From: an uncultured Alphaproteobacteria bacterium
Lineage (GTDB): Bacteria; Pseudomonadota; Alphaproteobacteria; Rs-D84
Direction of reading: 5' to 3'
Assembly: GCA_946185785.1 (NCBI GenBank)
Contig: CAMHKP010000026.1
Coordinates: 1-6,503 of the forward strand
DNA: 6,503 nt
In this document: piece after piece, positions 1 through 5,582 of the stretch
Layout: each line of letters begins with the position of its first letter
Position numbering within the stretch: the first letter of the stretch is position 1
The notes under the pieces: model-generated
Databases searched by the model: none
What the model was told of the DNA's origin: nothing
Seen by the model: the letters and a program-made list of their open reading frames with translations, nothing else
Program-made: the position numbers and the translations under genes

Positions 1-2
1 AT

Positions 3-31
3 TTGAATAATAAGTATTTTTATGATAAAAT
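3..31 (+). promoter_or_regulatory. Extended -10 sigma70-type promoter for the VirB2-like gene
   Basis: A -35-like TTGAAT (3-8; 4 of 6 consensus bases) is followed after 17 bases by TAAAAT (26-31; 5 of 6). A TG dinucleotide sits one base upstream of the -10 (23-24), which makes it an extended -10 element. Transcription would start near position 38. That leaves a leader of about 26 bases containing the ribosome site AAGGGG (52-57). It is read by eye from consensus; spacing and gene position support it. Confidence 0.55.
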
Positions 32-63
32 TGTATTACAAGAAATTATAAAAGGGGATTTTT

Positions 64-417
64 ATGAAAAAAGTTATGAATAAATTTAACATGGCGCTTA
101 TTGGCATGATGATTGCGGGTAATGCATTTGCTGCACAAGTAAATGCAAGTGCAGTATGTGAATTGGTCTCAGATTTGCACAGTGTGTTTAAGTTGTTGCA
201 GATGTTGGCTTTCATCGGTGCTGGGTTTATGATTGCTGGCTGGGCATGGGGATATATATCTTCTGGTAAAGCCGAAATAAAAGATATCAAAGAAAAGGGT
301 ACTGGCTTATTGGTTGGTTTTATCTTGCTGTTGGGTGTCGCATTCCTTTTGCGTTTTGTCACCAGTGCAGCAGGTCTTCAAACATTAGGATGCGTTGAAG
401 GTGTATTTGCTCGTTAA
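64..417 (+). CDS. VirB2/TrbC-like small exported two-helix membrane protein (pilin-like)
   Basis: The 117-residue protein has the layout of VirB2/TrbC pilin precursors of type IV secretion systems. An N-terminal signal sequence ends in AFA, with likely cleavage after residue 23. Two hydrophobic helices follow (about 44-65 and 80-100), joined by a short charged loop (SSGKAEIKDIKEKG, 66-79). The mature form would be about 94 residues, near VirB2 size. Two cysteines, C32 and C110, lie outside the helices, one at each end, and could form a disulfide. The start is fixed by AAGGGG six bases upstream. It stands alone with its own promoter and terminator, and no other secretion gene is visible, although the DNA to the left is not seen. 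VirB2-type subunits form the extracellular pilus in known systems. Here that role is inferred from topology only, and an unrelated small inner-membrane protein is possible. Confidence 0.6.
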   Translation: MKKVMNKFNMALIGMMIAGNAFAAQVNASAVCELVSDLHSVFKLLQMLAFIGAGFMIAGWAWGYISSGKAEIKDIKEKGTGLLVGFILLLGVAFLLRFVTSAAGLQTLGCVEGVFAR

Positions 418-435
418 TCCTGTTTGAAAAGATTT

Positions 436-466
436 AAAAAACGCGGTCGAATGATCGCGTTTTTTT
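436..466. terminator. Bidirectional intrinsic terminator
   Basis: An 8-bp stem (441-448 with 453-460, one G-T wobble) closes a GAAT loop. It is flanked by A5 on the left and a T6 run on the right, so it reads as a rho-independent terminator on both strands. It lies between the stop codons of two convergent genes, the VirB2-like gene (ends 417) and the RHH gene (ends 472), and probably serves both. Confidence 0.85.
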
Positions 467-471
467 ATTTG

Positions 472-693
472 TTATTTGTCTTCTACATTTGCCAGTGAAA
501 ACAGCACAGATGATATCAATGACTGATAGGGGACATGCTGTTGTTCAGCCAGCTGTTTAATTTTATCCAGAACGGGCTTTGGAATACGCATATTTATAAC
601 GCAATCAGATTTATTAAATGTCTTGTACGCGGCATATTCGCGCAACAATGCATCGATGTTCATAATGAATAATTGCTGCATAACATTTGGCAT
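472..693 (-). CDS. CopG/BrnA-type ribbon-helix-helix protein, orphan antitoxin-like
   Basis: The 73-residue protein has a C-terminal ribbon-helix-helix DNA-binding domain. A beta strand INMRIP (33-38) is followed by helix A (about 39-52), a VP turn, and helix B starting at YQSLISSVL (56-64). The pattern of 'I-N-x-R-I', a long basic helix, then 'x-P-Y-Q-x-L-I-x-S' matches the CopG-type antitoxin family that pairs with BrnT- or RelE-like toxins, and these proteins usually repress their own operon. The ATG at 693 is chosen because AGGGG (701-705) lies seven bases upstream. A TTG further out (711) would put that ribosome site inside the coding region. No toxin-sized reading frame lies upstream on the same strand (694-915), and downstream is a terminator, so it appears solitary. 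It may be a stand-alone regulator or the remnant of a toxin-antitoxin pair. Confidence 0.72.
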   Translation of the reverse strand: MPNVMQQLFIMNIDALLREYAAYKTFNKSDCVINMRIPKPVLDKIKQLAEQQHVPYQSLISSVLFSLANVEDK

Positions 694-700
694 TGACGGA

Positions 701-705
701 CCCCT
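701..705 (-). promoter_or_regulatory. Ribosome binding site that sets the RHH gene start
   Basis: On the minus strand this reads AGGGG, seven bases before the ATG at 693. The same G-rich type of site precedes the VirB2-like and beta-barrel genes. It argues for the internal ATG over the TTG at 711. Confidence 0.7.
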
Positions 706-706
706 A

Positions 707-802
707 TACAATTAACAATACGTTCGTAATTACAGTTGACTATATCAGTGTATTTACAATTGTCAATACAAATATAAATACAGCGGTAATGACTGGTGTG
801 AT
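707..802. repeat. Degenerate 24-bp tandem repeats, possible operator array
   Basis: Units begin with TACA at 707, 731, 755 and 779, exactly 24 bases apart. The first three share the core TACA[A/G]TT[A/G][A/T]C[A/T]ATA and a T-A-rich tail. Hand comparison gives about 15-16 of 24 identical bases between any two of them. The fourth keeps TACAG but is only about half identical to copy 2. The third unit contains the palindrome ACAATTGT (756-763). The minus-strand promoter of the RHH gene is embedded in copies 2 and 3. RHH repressors commonly bind short spaced repeats over their own promoter, so an autoregulatory operator is the leading inference. There are no unique spacers, so this is not a CRISPR array. 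Confidence 0.55.
739..766 (-). promoter_or_regulatory. Sigma70-type promoter for the RHH gene
   Basis: Read on the minus strand, a perfect -35 TTGACA (761-766) is followed after 16 bases by TATAGT (739-744; 5 of 6). Transcription would start near 732 and give a leader of about 39 bases. The -35 lies inside repeat copy 3 and the -10 inside copy 2 of the 24-bp array. A protein bound there should therefore block RNA polymerase. Confidence 0.65.
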
Positions 803-848
803 GGCGGTGGTGTGGGCGTGTGTAAATCACAAAATTAAAAATAAACTT

Positions 849-877
849 TTGCTTTTTATTATTGCTATGTTTAGAAT
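849..877 (+). promoter_or_regulatory. Candidate tolB promoter
   Basis: A weak -35 TTGCTT (849-854; 3 of 6) is spaced 17 bases from TAGAAT (872-877; 5 of 6), giving a start near 884 and a leader of about 31 bases. The region is very AT-rich, so alternative boxes exist, for example TGCTATGTT at 863-871. The rest of 803-848 shows nothing I recognise. Confidence 0.35.
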
Positions 878-902
878 GTTGATATTGTTTAAATATGATT
901 AT

Positions 903-909
903 GGAAGGG
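903..909 (+). promoter_or_regulatory. Ribosome binding site that sets the tolB start
   Basis: GGAAGGG lies six bases before the ATG at 916. Upstream in-frame ATG codons at 895 and 901 would lie before or at this site and would add charged residues ahead of the signal peptide. The start at 916 is therefore preferred. Confidence 0.75.
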
Positions 910-915
910 AAAAAT

Positions 916-2235
916 ATGCTTAAAAAAATAATCACAGTGTTTGCGATTTGTTTCGCGTTTGTTTTGCCATGTCGTGGTGAATTAAAGGTTGATATTGTTG
1001 CGGGTGCATTGGATCCAACATCGGTTGCGGTGCAAAAATTTGAAACGGGCAACGGTGTTTCATCAAGTGATGCAAAAACAATACGTGAAGTTGTGGAAGC
1101 CGACCTTAAACGCACTGGGTTGTTTCGTATCGTTTCACATGATGCGTTTCCAGAATATGTTAAAATGGGCGAATTGCCAAAATTTAAATCTTGGATGGCA
1201 ATTAAAACGCAAGTTTTGGTTCAGGCGCGCATGAATGCAGAAGCCGGTGGTAAATATAAACTAGAATTCTTTGTTTGGGATATAAATGGTACCGAACAGA
1301 TAGAAGCGCAAAGTTTGGTCGCGTCAAAAAAAGCGGTCCGTCGTATGGCGCACATTATGGCTGATGCGATTTATGAACGCCTTACGGGCGAATTGGGATA
1401 CTTTGATACACAAATTGTGTTTATTGCGGAAACGGGACCGGTACATAATCGTACAAAACGTATGGCGATTATGGATCAGGACGGGTACGGGTTGCGGTAT
1501 CTGTCTGATGAAAAGTCGTTTGTTATGTCGCCACATTTTTCACCTAATATGCGCACGGTTGTATTTTTATCATATTATAATGATGACCCGATGGTGTGGA
1601 GTCTGGATTTAGACACCGGTGAACAGCGCAGGTTGGGGCAGTTTGGCGGTATGAATTTCGCACCACGTTTTTCGCCAGATGGTAAAAAGATTGCTTTGTC
1701 GTTGGTTAAAAATGGTATTACACATATATATGAATATGATATTGAAAGTAAGACATTACGCCAATTGACGTTTGGTAATTCGATTAACACCAGTCCATCT
1801 TATTCCCCAGACGGTAAAAAGATGGCGTTCAATTCCGACAGAACGGGTCGCCAACAGATTCATGTTCTGGATTTAGATACATTGGCAGAACAGCGCATTA
1901 CATATGGTTCGGGGCGCTATGCAACGCCAGCATGGTCGCCAGACGGTCAATTTATTGCGTTTACAAAAATTGCTGATGACACGTTCTATGTTGGTATTAT
2001 GGATCCGCGTGGCCGTAATGAAAAGATTTTGGCTGGTGGCTGGTTTATGGAGGCACCGTCATGGGCGCCAGGTTCACGTCGCATTGTGTACTATGAAACA
2101 GAGCGCGCATTAGATGATATTGAACGCATAAGCCATATTCGCAGCGTTGATATTACCGGACAAAACATTTATGACATTGATTTGCCAGATAATGTTAACG
2201 GTTTGGAACCAACATGGTCACCACGTTTGATGTAA
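916..2235 (+). CDS. tolB: Tol-Pal system periplasmic protein TolB
   Basis: TolB is the periplasmic beta-propeller that links Pal and the TolA/inner-membrane complex, and it supports outer-membrane constriction at division. The 439-residue length matches the family (about 430). A signal peptide (1 to about 21, ending LPCRG) is followed by ELKVDIVAG, which corresponds to the TolA-binding N-terminal segment of TolB. An alpha/beta domain then runs to about 155. The C-terminal propeller shows the typical TolB repeats: SPHFSPNMR, APRFSPDGKK, SPSYSPDGKK, TPAWSPDGQ, APSWAPGSRR and the closing EPTWSPRLM. The blade dipeptide motif SPDG is intact in three repeats and altered in others, as is common. Unlike the usual tolQRAB-pal order, no tolQ, tolR or tolA precedes it, and pal lies on the other strand at 5581-5982. 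A nuclease-like gene follows four bases after its stop. Confidence 0.96.
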   Translation: MLKKIITVFAICFAFVLPCRGELKVDIVAGALDPTSVAVQKFETGNGVSSSDAKTIREVVEADLKRTGLFRIVSHDAFPEYVKMGELPKFKSWMAIKTQVLVQARMNAEAGGKYKLEFFVWDINGTEQIEAQSLVASKKAVRRMAHIMADAIYERLTGELGYFDTQIVFIAETGPVHNRTKRMAIMDQDGYGLRYLSDEKSFVMSPHFSPNMRTVVFLSYYNDDPMVWSLDLDTGEQRRLGQFGGMNFAPRFSPDGKKIALSLVKNGITHIYEYDIESKTLRQLTFGNSINTSPSYSPDGKKMAFNSDRTGRQQIHVLDLDTLAEQRITYGSGRYATPAWSPDGQFIAFTKIADDTFYVGIMDPRGRNEKILAGGWFMEAPSWAPGSRRIVYYETERALDDIERISHIRSVDITGQNIYDIDLPDNVNGLEPTWSPRLM

Positions 2236-2239
2236 TAAC

Positions 2240-2650
2240 ATGAAAAATATTTTTAGATTTGCGTGTTTATTGTTTGTTGTAAATCGTGTATATGCGATGC
2301 CGGCAACAGTTGACTATGTTTTTGATGGCGATACTTTTTCTGCGGTTGCACATGTTGATAAAAATACAGATGCAAATGTGCGTGTGCGCTTAATTAATGT
2401 TGATACGCCTGAAATGCATGGTAATTGTGAACGCGAAACACAACGTGCAAATGCGGCACGTGAACGTTTAATGCAACTGGTTCCGCGCGGTACTGTCGTT
2501 GAATTAAAGAATATCAAAGATGATAAATATATTGGCCGAATCGATGCTAATGTAATTTTGCCCGATGGTCGTGATGTTGGTCGCGTTTTAATAAATGAAA
2601 AACATGGACGCGCATACAGTGGCGGCAAACGTAAAAGTTGGTGCGAATAA
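2240..2650 (+). CDS. Exported staphylococcal nuclease-like (thermonuclease family) protein
   Basis: The 136-residue protein has a signal peptide (1-19, ending VYA) and a complete SNase-like OB-fold domain. The catalytic and calcium-binding residues line up with staphylococcal nuclease. D29 and D31 in FDGDT match D19 and D21. R50 in VRLINVDTPE matches the catalytic R35, D55 and T56 match D40 and T41, and E58 matches E43. R100 in DKYIGR matches R87. An active Ca2+-dependent phosphodiesterase acting on DNA or RNA outside the cytoplasm is therefore expected. C63 (GNCE) and C135 (SWC), a pair I recall from bacterial members of this subgroup, may form a disulfide in the periplasm. It starts four bases after tolB with no clear ribosome site, so it is probably translated by coupling to tolB. 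A strong terminator follows. The cellular substrate is unknown. Confidence 0.9.
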   Translation: MKNIFRFACLLFVVNRVYAMPATVDYVFDGDTFSAVAHVDKNTDANVRVRLINVDTPEMHGNCERETQRANAARERLMQLVPRGTVVELKNIKDDKYIGRIDANVILPDGRDVGRVLINEKHGRAYSGGKRKSWCE

Positions 2651-2680
2651 AAACCGGCAATGCCGGTTTTTTATTTTTTA
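2649..2680. terminator. Bidirectional intrinsic terminator between convergent genes
   Basis: A perfect 10-bp stem (2649-2658 with 2662-2671, GC core ACCGGC/GCCGGT) closes an AAT loop. T-rich runs lie to its right and A-rich runs to its left. It overlaps the last bases of the nuclease-like gene and ends at the stop codon of plsC on the other strand, so it can end both transcripts. Confidence 0.9.
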
Positions 2681-3385
2681 TGCGCTGTGACGATTGATGG
2701 CTTCTGTTATTTCTTCAAGTGATGCATTGCATGGCAACATTGGTTCAAAATAAACATTTGCCGTACCAGCGTTCATTTTTCCACGCTTTGGCCAATAAAG
2801 CCCCGTATCTGTTCCAACTGGTAAAATTGGTAATTTTAATTCTTGGGCCAAGAATAACAAGCCACGACGCAGCGGTGCGTGTGCGCCCGGTTTTACACGT
2901 GTACCTTCGGGAAATATGACCAGCGTGCGGCCATTCATAATTTTTTTCGCAACGTCCGCTGCCAGCTTTTTCATATTTGTGTGACCGCGTGAACGATTTA
3001 CTGGCAACAACCCCATGCGCCAAAATGCCCAGCCGTAAATTGGAAACCACATTATTTCACGCTTGCATATAAAAAATGCGTTTGGTACCACATGTGCCAG
3101 CACAATGATTTCTAATAATGACATATGTTTTGATGCAACAATAGCCTTGCCATCAAAACGGGTGTTGCCGTTTGGCAATAATGGAATACCGTTTTCTTCG
3201 GTTGGGGGAAAGTGTACCGCATATTTAACACCACATATAATTCGTGCCAATAATGCCAGTCCGCCAGAACACTTGATTACCAAAAAATTATTTAGCCGAC
3301 CATTTATCAGTCCAACAAATATTATTGGTGCCCACAAAATAAAATGTATGGCAGATGCGATTTTGAATATTATGGTTCTTAACAT
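2678..3385 (-). CDS. plsC: 1-acyl-sn-glycerol-3-phosphate acyltransferase (PlsC/LPLAT family)
   Basis: This enzyme is predicted to acylate lysophosphatidic acid to phosphatidic acid at the inner membrane. The 235-residue length is usual for the family. A hydrophobic N-terminus (about 5-27) should anchor it. Motif I is KHMSLLE (H87 to E92), an HX4E form instead of the classic HX4D. Motif II is GLLPVNRSRG (125-134), motif III is FPEGTR (158-163) followed by KPG, and motif IV is the LPILPVGTDTGLYWP stretch. I associate the HX4E form with alphaproteobacterial PlsC, so I do not read it as inactivating. The ATG at 3385 has AGAGGG (3392-3397) six bases upstream, lying inside the end of the preceding DUF218 gene. 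Only two bases separate the two genes, and it is the last gene of the ftsE-ftsX unit. Assignment to LPLAT is firm; the exact acceptor is inferred. Confidence 0.9.
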   Translation of the reverse strand: MLRTIIFKIASAIHFILWAPIIFVGLINGRLNNFLVIKCSGGLALLARIICGVKYAVHFPPTEENGIPLLPNGNTRFDGKAIVASKHMSLLEIIVLAHVVPNAFFICKREIMWFPIYGWAFWRMGLLPVNRSRGHTNMKKLAADVAKKIMNGRTLVIFPEGTRVKPGAHAPLRRGLLFLAQELKLPILPVGTDTGLYWPKRGKMNAGTANVYFEPMLPCNASLEEITEAINRHSA

Positions 3386-3387
3386 CT

Positions 3388-3900
3388 TTAACCCTCTTTA
3401 ATTCCAAGCATTGTGACAATGTATTTTATATATTCTGTTGTCCAACGTTCCAATCGACGCGCTGCTGGCATACCATAAAGTGTCGCAGGACACGTGACAA
3501 TTTCTGTTTCTGGTAATTCATGACGTATCAAGTATTCAGCACGATTCATGTGATCTTCGGTTGTGATAATAACGATTCGGTCAAGACCAGTTTTGTTTAC
3601 AATATTTTTTATCGCAATGGCGTTTTGATATGTTGATTTCGATTCGGATTCAATCATAACAGGACGCGTTGAATCAAATGTTGCTGTGTTTGCGCCAACA
3701 CCAATAATATATACATCTGTGTCGGGATATTGTTTTAATGTTCGCATAGCAAATGGAATACGACGCACGTCCCCAGTCAAAACAAATATTGTATCGTCCG
3801 CCATAATATCACCACATGTTCGTGGCGCAGACGATTTGAATATCATGCCGCCCATGACAAAAAATCCCAATAATAAAAATGAGGGGGTTAAAAGTTTCAT
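3388..3900 (-). CDS. DUF218/YdcF-family (ElyC/SanA-like) membrane-anchored protein
   Basis: The 170-residue protein has one N-terminal membrane segment (about 5-21) followed by a DUF218 (YdcF-like) domain. The hallmarks are a beta strand running into LTGDVRRI (41-48), the ES-x-ST-x-NA type motif ESESKSTYQNA (84-94), and the strand plus TTEDHMNRA (113-121) with its conserved histidine. The catalytic function of this family is not settled. Members such as ElyC and SanA affect envelope integrity and polymer synthesis in enterobacteria. The start codon follows the ftsX stop directly (TAAATG, zero gap) and has no clear ribosome site, which points to translational coupling. Its place between ftsX and plsC supports an envelope role. 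At 170 residues it is on the short side for DUF218 proteins, but the core motifs are all present. Confidence 0.83.
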   Translation of the reverse strand: MKLLTPSFLLLGFFVMGGMIFKSSAPRTCGDIMADDTIFVLTGDVRRIPFAMRTLKQYPDTDVYIIGVGANTATFDSTRPVMIESESKSTYQNAIAIKNIVNKTGLDRIVIITTEDHMNRAEYLIRHELPETEIVTCPATLYGMPAARRLERWTTEYIKYIVTMLGIKEG

Positions 3901-4737
3901 TTATTCATTTTGTAAAATTTTTAGTGTCGTGCGACGGGTCATCCAAATCGCAAAAATCATTATCAGCACAGGCAATACAGCCAAGCACACCCAACCGCCA
4001 CCATTTATCGCCAGCATCGCCAGCAGACCAACGCGTGCCGCGTGTGCCGATGATAAAACCAACAACAATACTGGGGTGGCAACAATGAAACCAACCGTTC
4101 CAGCCACAATACAAATCTTGGTGACAATAATTTGCATTTGGTGCGCAATAAATGAATCTGTTGCGCCAACCTGATTCAATATTTCTAATTCGCGTTTATG
4201 CAACATTGCGGTATTGCGTGCAATATATGAAACACAAATCGCAATTGTTCCCAATGTCATTGCAAGGATAAGTCCCGCAATTAAAATCATTTTCCAACCA
4301 GCCGACATCGGTGCATCCAATGCATCGGCATGTGTTAATATGCGCGCCTGTTTTGAAATTGCATTTGAAACGCTTTCCAAATCCGATTCTGTTTTGAATT
4401 TAACTTCCCACATTTTGGGCAGGTAGTTTTGCAACGCGCCACCACCAGATATCCATGGACGCATCAAATTCTTCATTTCATCGGTTGATACTTCGCGCAT
4501 CGTTTCGATTTTAGATTTGTTATCACTTAAAATTTTTCGTACAGACGGTTCGTTATTTTGATTTGTCACCTGGACCGTGGCGAACAAATCCCATTGTGAA
4601 TTCCAACGCGCAACACCGGTTCCAATTGAAATCGCAATTCCCAACGCCATTACCGCCAAGAAATTAAGCAACGCCATAATCGCTGTCATAAATGCGGACT
4701 GTTCGTGTACCAATGAAAATACAGTTGTGCGTTTCAT
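3901..4737 (-). CDS. ftsX: Cell division protein FtsX, permease-like subunit
   Basis: FtsX is the membrane partner of the FtsE ATPase. The complex has a type VII ABC (mechanotransmission) architecture and activates septal peptidoglycan hydrolases through periplasmic partners. The 278 residues show the FtsX layout. A transmembrane helix at about 17-40 is followed by a periplasmic loop at about 41-148 that holds the conserved MRPWISGGG region. Three further helices lie at about 149-172, 203-229 and 247-266. The cytoplasmic coupling segment HKRELEILNQVGATDSFI (180-197) is the family signature that contacts FtsE. The cytoplasmic N-terminus is short (about 16 residues) compared with E. coli FtsX. 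Its ATG overlaps the ftsE stop by one base (TAATG), a typical coupled junction. Confidence 0.93.
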   Translation of the reverse strand: MKRTTVFSLVHEQSAFMTAIMALLNFLAVMALGIAISIGTGVARWNSQWDLFATVQVTNQNNEPSVRKILSDNKSKIETMREVSTDEMKNLMRPWISGGGALQNYLPKMWEVKFKTESDLESVSNAISKQARILTHADALDAPMSAGWKMILIAGLILAMTLGTIAICVSYIARNTAMLHKRELEILNQVGATDSFIAHQMQIIVTKICIVAGTVGFIVATPVLLLVLSSAHAARVGLLAMLAINGGGWVCLAVLPVLIMIFAIWMTRRTTLKILQNE

Positions 4738-5516
4738 TATGCGTTTCCAATATCATCAAATTGTTTAGACAATTCTGTGAAATAGTTTTTCGGGGTTGGA
4801 CCTTTCCATACTTTTTTTGGTTCAGCGGATGTCGTTGATTTGCCGATAAAGCTGACCCGATGATTTTCAACATGCATTACCGGAAACTTATATGTTTCCA
4901 TAAGCTTTTTATTATGGGTTGCCAGAATAATTGTCGTGCCGAACAATTTATTCATTTGAATAAACAATTCCATCAAGCGCGACGCATTTTCATCATCCAA
5001 ATTACCAGTCGGTTCGTCAGCCAGCAATATAGATGGCTGGATAATAATCGCACGCGCAACAGAAACCCTTTGTTGTTGACCGCCCGATAATTCCATCGGT
5101 TTTACGTCGGCAAATTTACCAAGTCCAACCCAATCAAGAACCTTGGCAACCAACTTTTTTACTTTATCTTCGGCAATACCGCGCACACGCAGTGGTAATG
5201 CAACATTGTCGAAAACGGTCATGTGTGATAATAACGAATATTCCTGAAAAACGATTGCCATTTTGTGATGCATTTTTGCAATGTCATCACGTGACATTTC
5301 AGCCGTATTTTTCCCAAACAATTTAATTTGCCCACGCAAAGGTTTATGCAACATATATATAAGGCGTAATAATGTAGTCTTGCCAGCACCCGATGCACCA
5401 GATAAGAAATAAAAATTACCACCGCTTATGTTAAATGAGACATCGCTAAGCACTTCAACAGCATTATCATATGCTGCGGCTACATTTGCGAAAGATATTG
5501 CTGTCTTTTCTTCCAT
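4737..5516 (-). CDS. ftsE: Cell division ATP-binding protein FtsE
   Basis: FtsE is the cytoplasmic ATPase of the FtsEX complex. All ABC motifs are visible: Walker A GASGAGKTT (40-48), Q-loop Q91, signature LSGGQ (143-147), Walker B ILLADE (163-168) followed by PTGNLD, and H-loop H201. The ATG at 5516 gives 259 residues. This is longer than the usual roughly 220-230, because of a tail of about 35 residues (from about KSTTSAEPKK onward) beyond the ABC fold. A TTG at 5552 would extend the protein by 12 residues but abuts the pal terminator hairpin, so it is not preferred. Neither start has a convincing ribosome site. The gene is first of the ftsE-ftsX-DUF218-plsC unit. A weak TTGCCC-17-TAACAT pair (5547-5552 and 5524-5529 on the minus strand) could give an almost leaderless transcript. 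Confidence 0.94.
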   Translation of the reverse strand: MEEKTAISFANVAAAYDNAVEVLSDVSFNISGGNFYFLSGASGAGKTTLLRLIYMLHKPLRGQIKLFGKNTAEMSRDDIAKMHHKMAIVFQEYSLLSHMTVFDNVALPLRVRGIAEDKVKKLVAKVLDWVGLGKFADVKPMELSGGQQQRVSVARAIIIQPSILLADEPTGNLDDENASRLMELFIQMNKLFGTTIILATHNKKLMETYKFPVMHVENHRVSFIGKSTTSAEPKKVWKGPTPKNYFTELSKQFDDIGNA

Positions 5517-5553
5517 GTGTGTGATGTTAGTAAAAAAATAATTTGTGGGCAAT

Positions 5554-5582
5554 AAAAAATCGCCCGTTTGGGCGAATTTTTT
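5554..5582 (-). terminator. Intrinsic terminator after pal
   Basis: A GC stem (5561-5565 with 5570-5574, loop GTTT) is extended by one A-T pair. After a single-base bulge it continues with six A-T pairs (5554-5559 with 5577-5582). On the minus strand it ends in a T6 run. It overlaps the pal stop codon and lies only about 38 bases before the ftsE ATG. It should separate the abundant pal message from the ftsE unit, with partial read-through possible. Confidence 0.8.

Noticed and set aside
707..802. CRISPR-like array
   Set aside because: The 24-base units are contiguous and degenerate with no unique spacers between them, and no cas gene is present.
895..915. Upstream ATG starts (895, 901) for tolB
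   Set aside because: They lie before or at the GGAAGGG ribosome site, which is well spaced only for the ATG at 916, where a normal signal peptide begins.
687..923. 78-codon plus-strand frame between the RHH gene and tolB
   Set aside because: It starts at a TTG with no ribosome site, runs through the repeat array and both RHH promoter boxes, and overlaps the tolB start. Its product is a low-complexity translation of the 24-bp repeats followed by AT-rich DNA.
660..1115. 151-codon minus-strand frame, considered as a possible missing toxin
   Set aside because: It is largely antisense to the start of tolB, overlaps the RHH gene, and has no toxin-like motifs. The Cys-rich part is just the tandem repeats read on the minus strand.
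2314..2628. 104-codon minus-strand frame opposite the nuclease gene
   Set aside because: It mirrors a complete SNase domain with all catalytic residues on the plus strand; no support for a second gene.
3686..4174. 162-codon plus-strand frame opposite the ftsX/DUF218 junction
   Set aside because: It is antisense to two clearly identified genes, has no ribosome site or recognisable domain, and looks like a shadow frame.
5517..5552. TTG start giving a 12-residue longer FtsE
   Set aside because: It would place the start at the edge of the pal terminator hairpin, and the added residues do not belong to the ABC fold.
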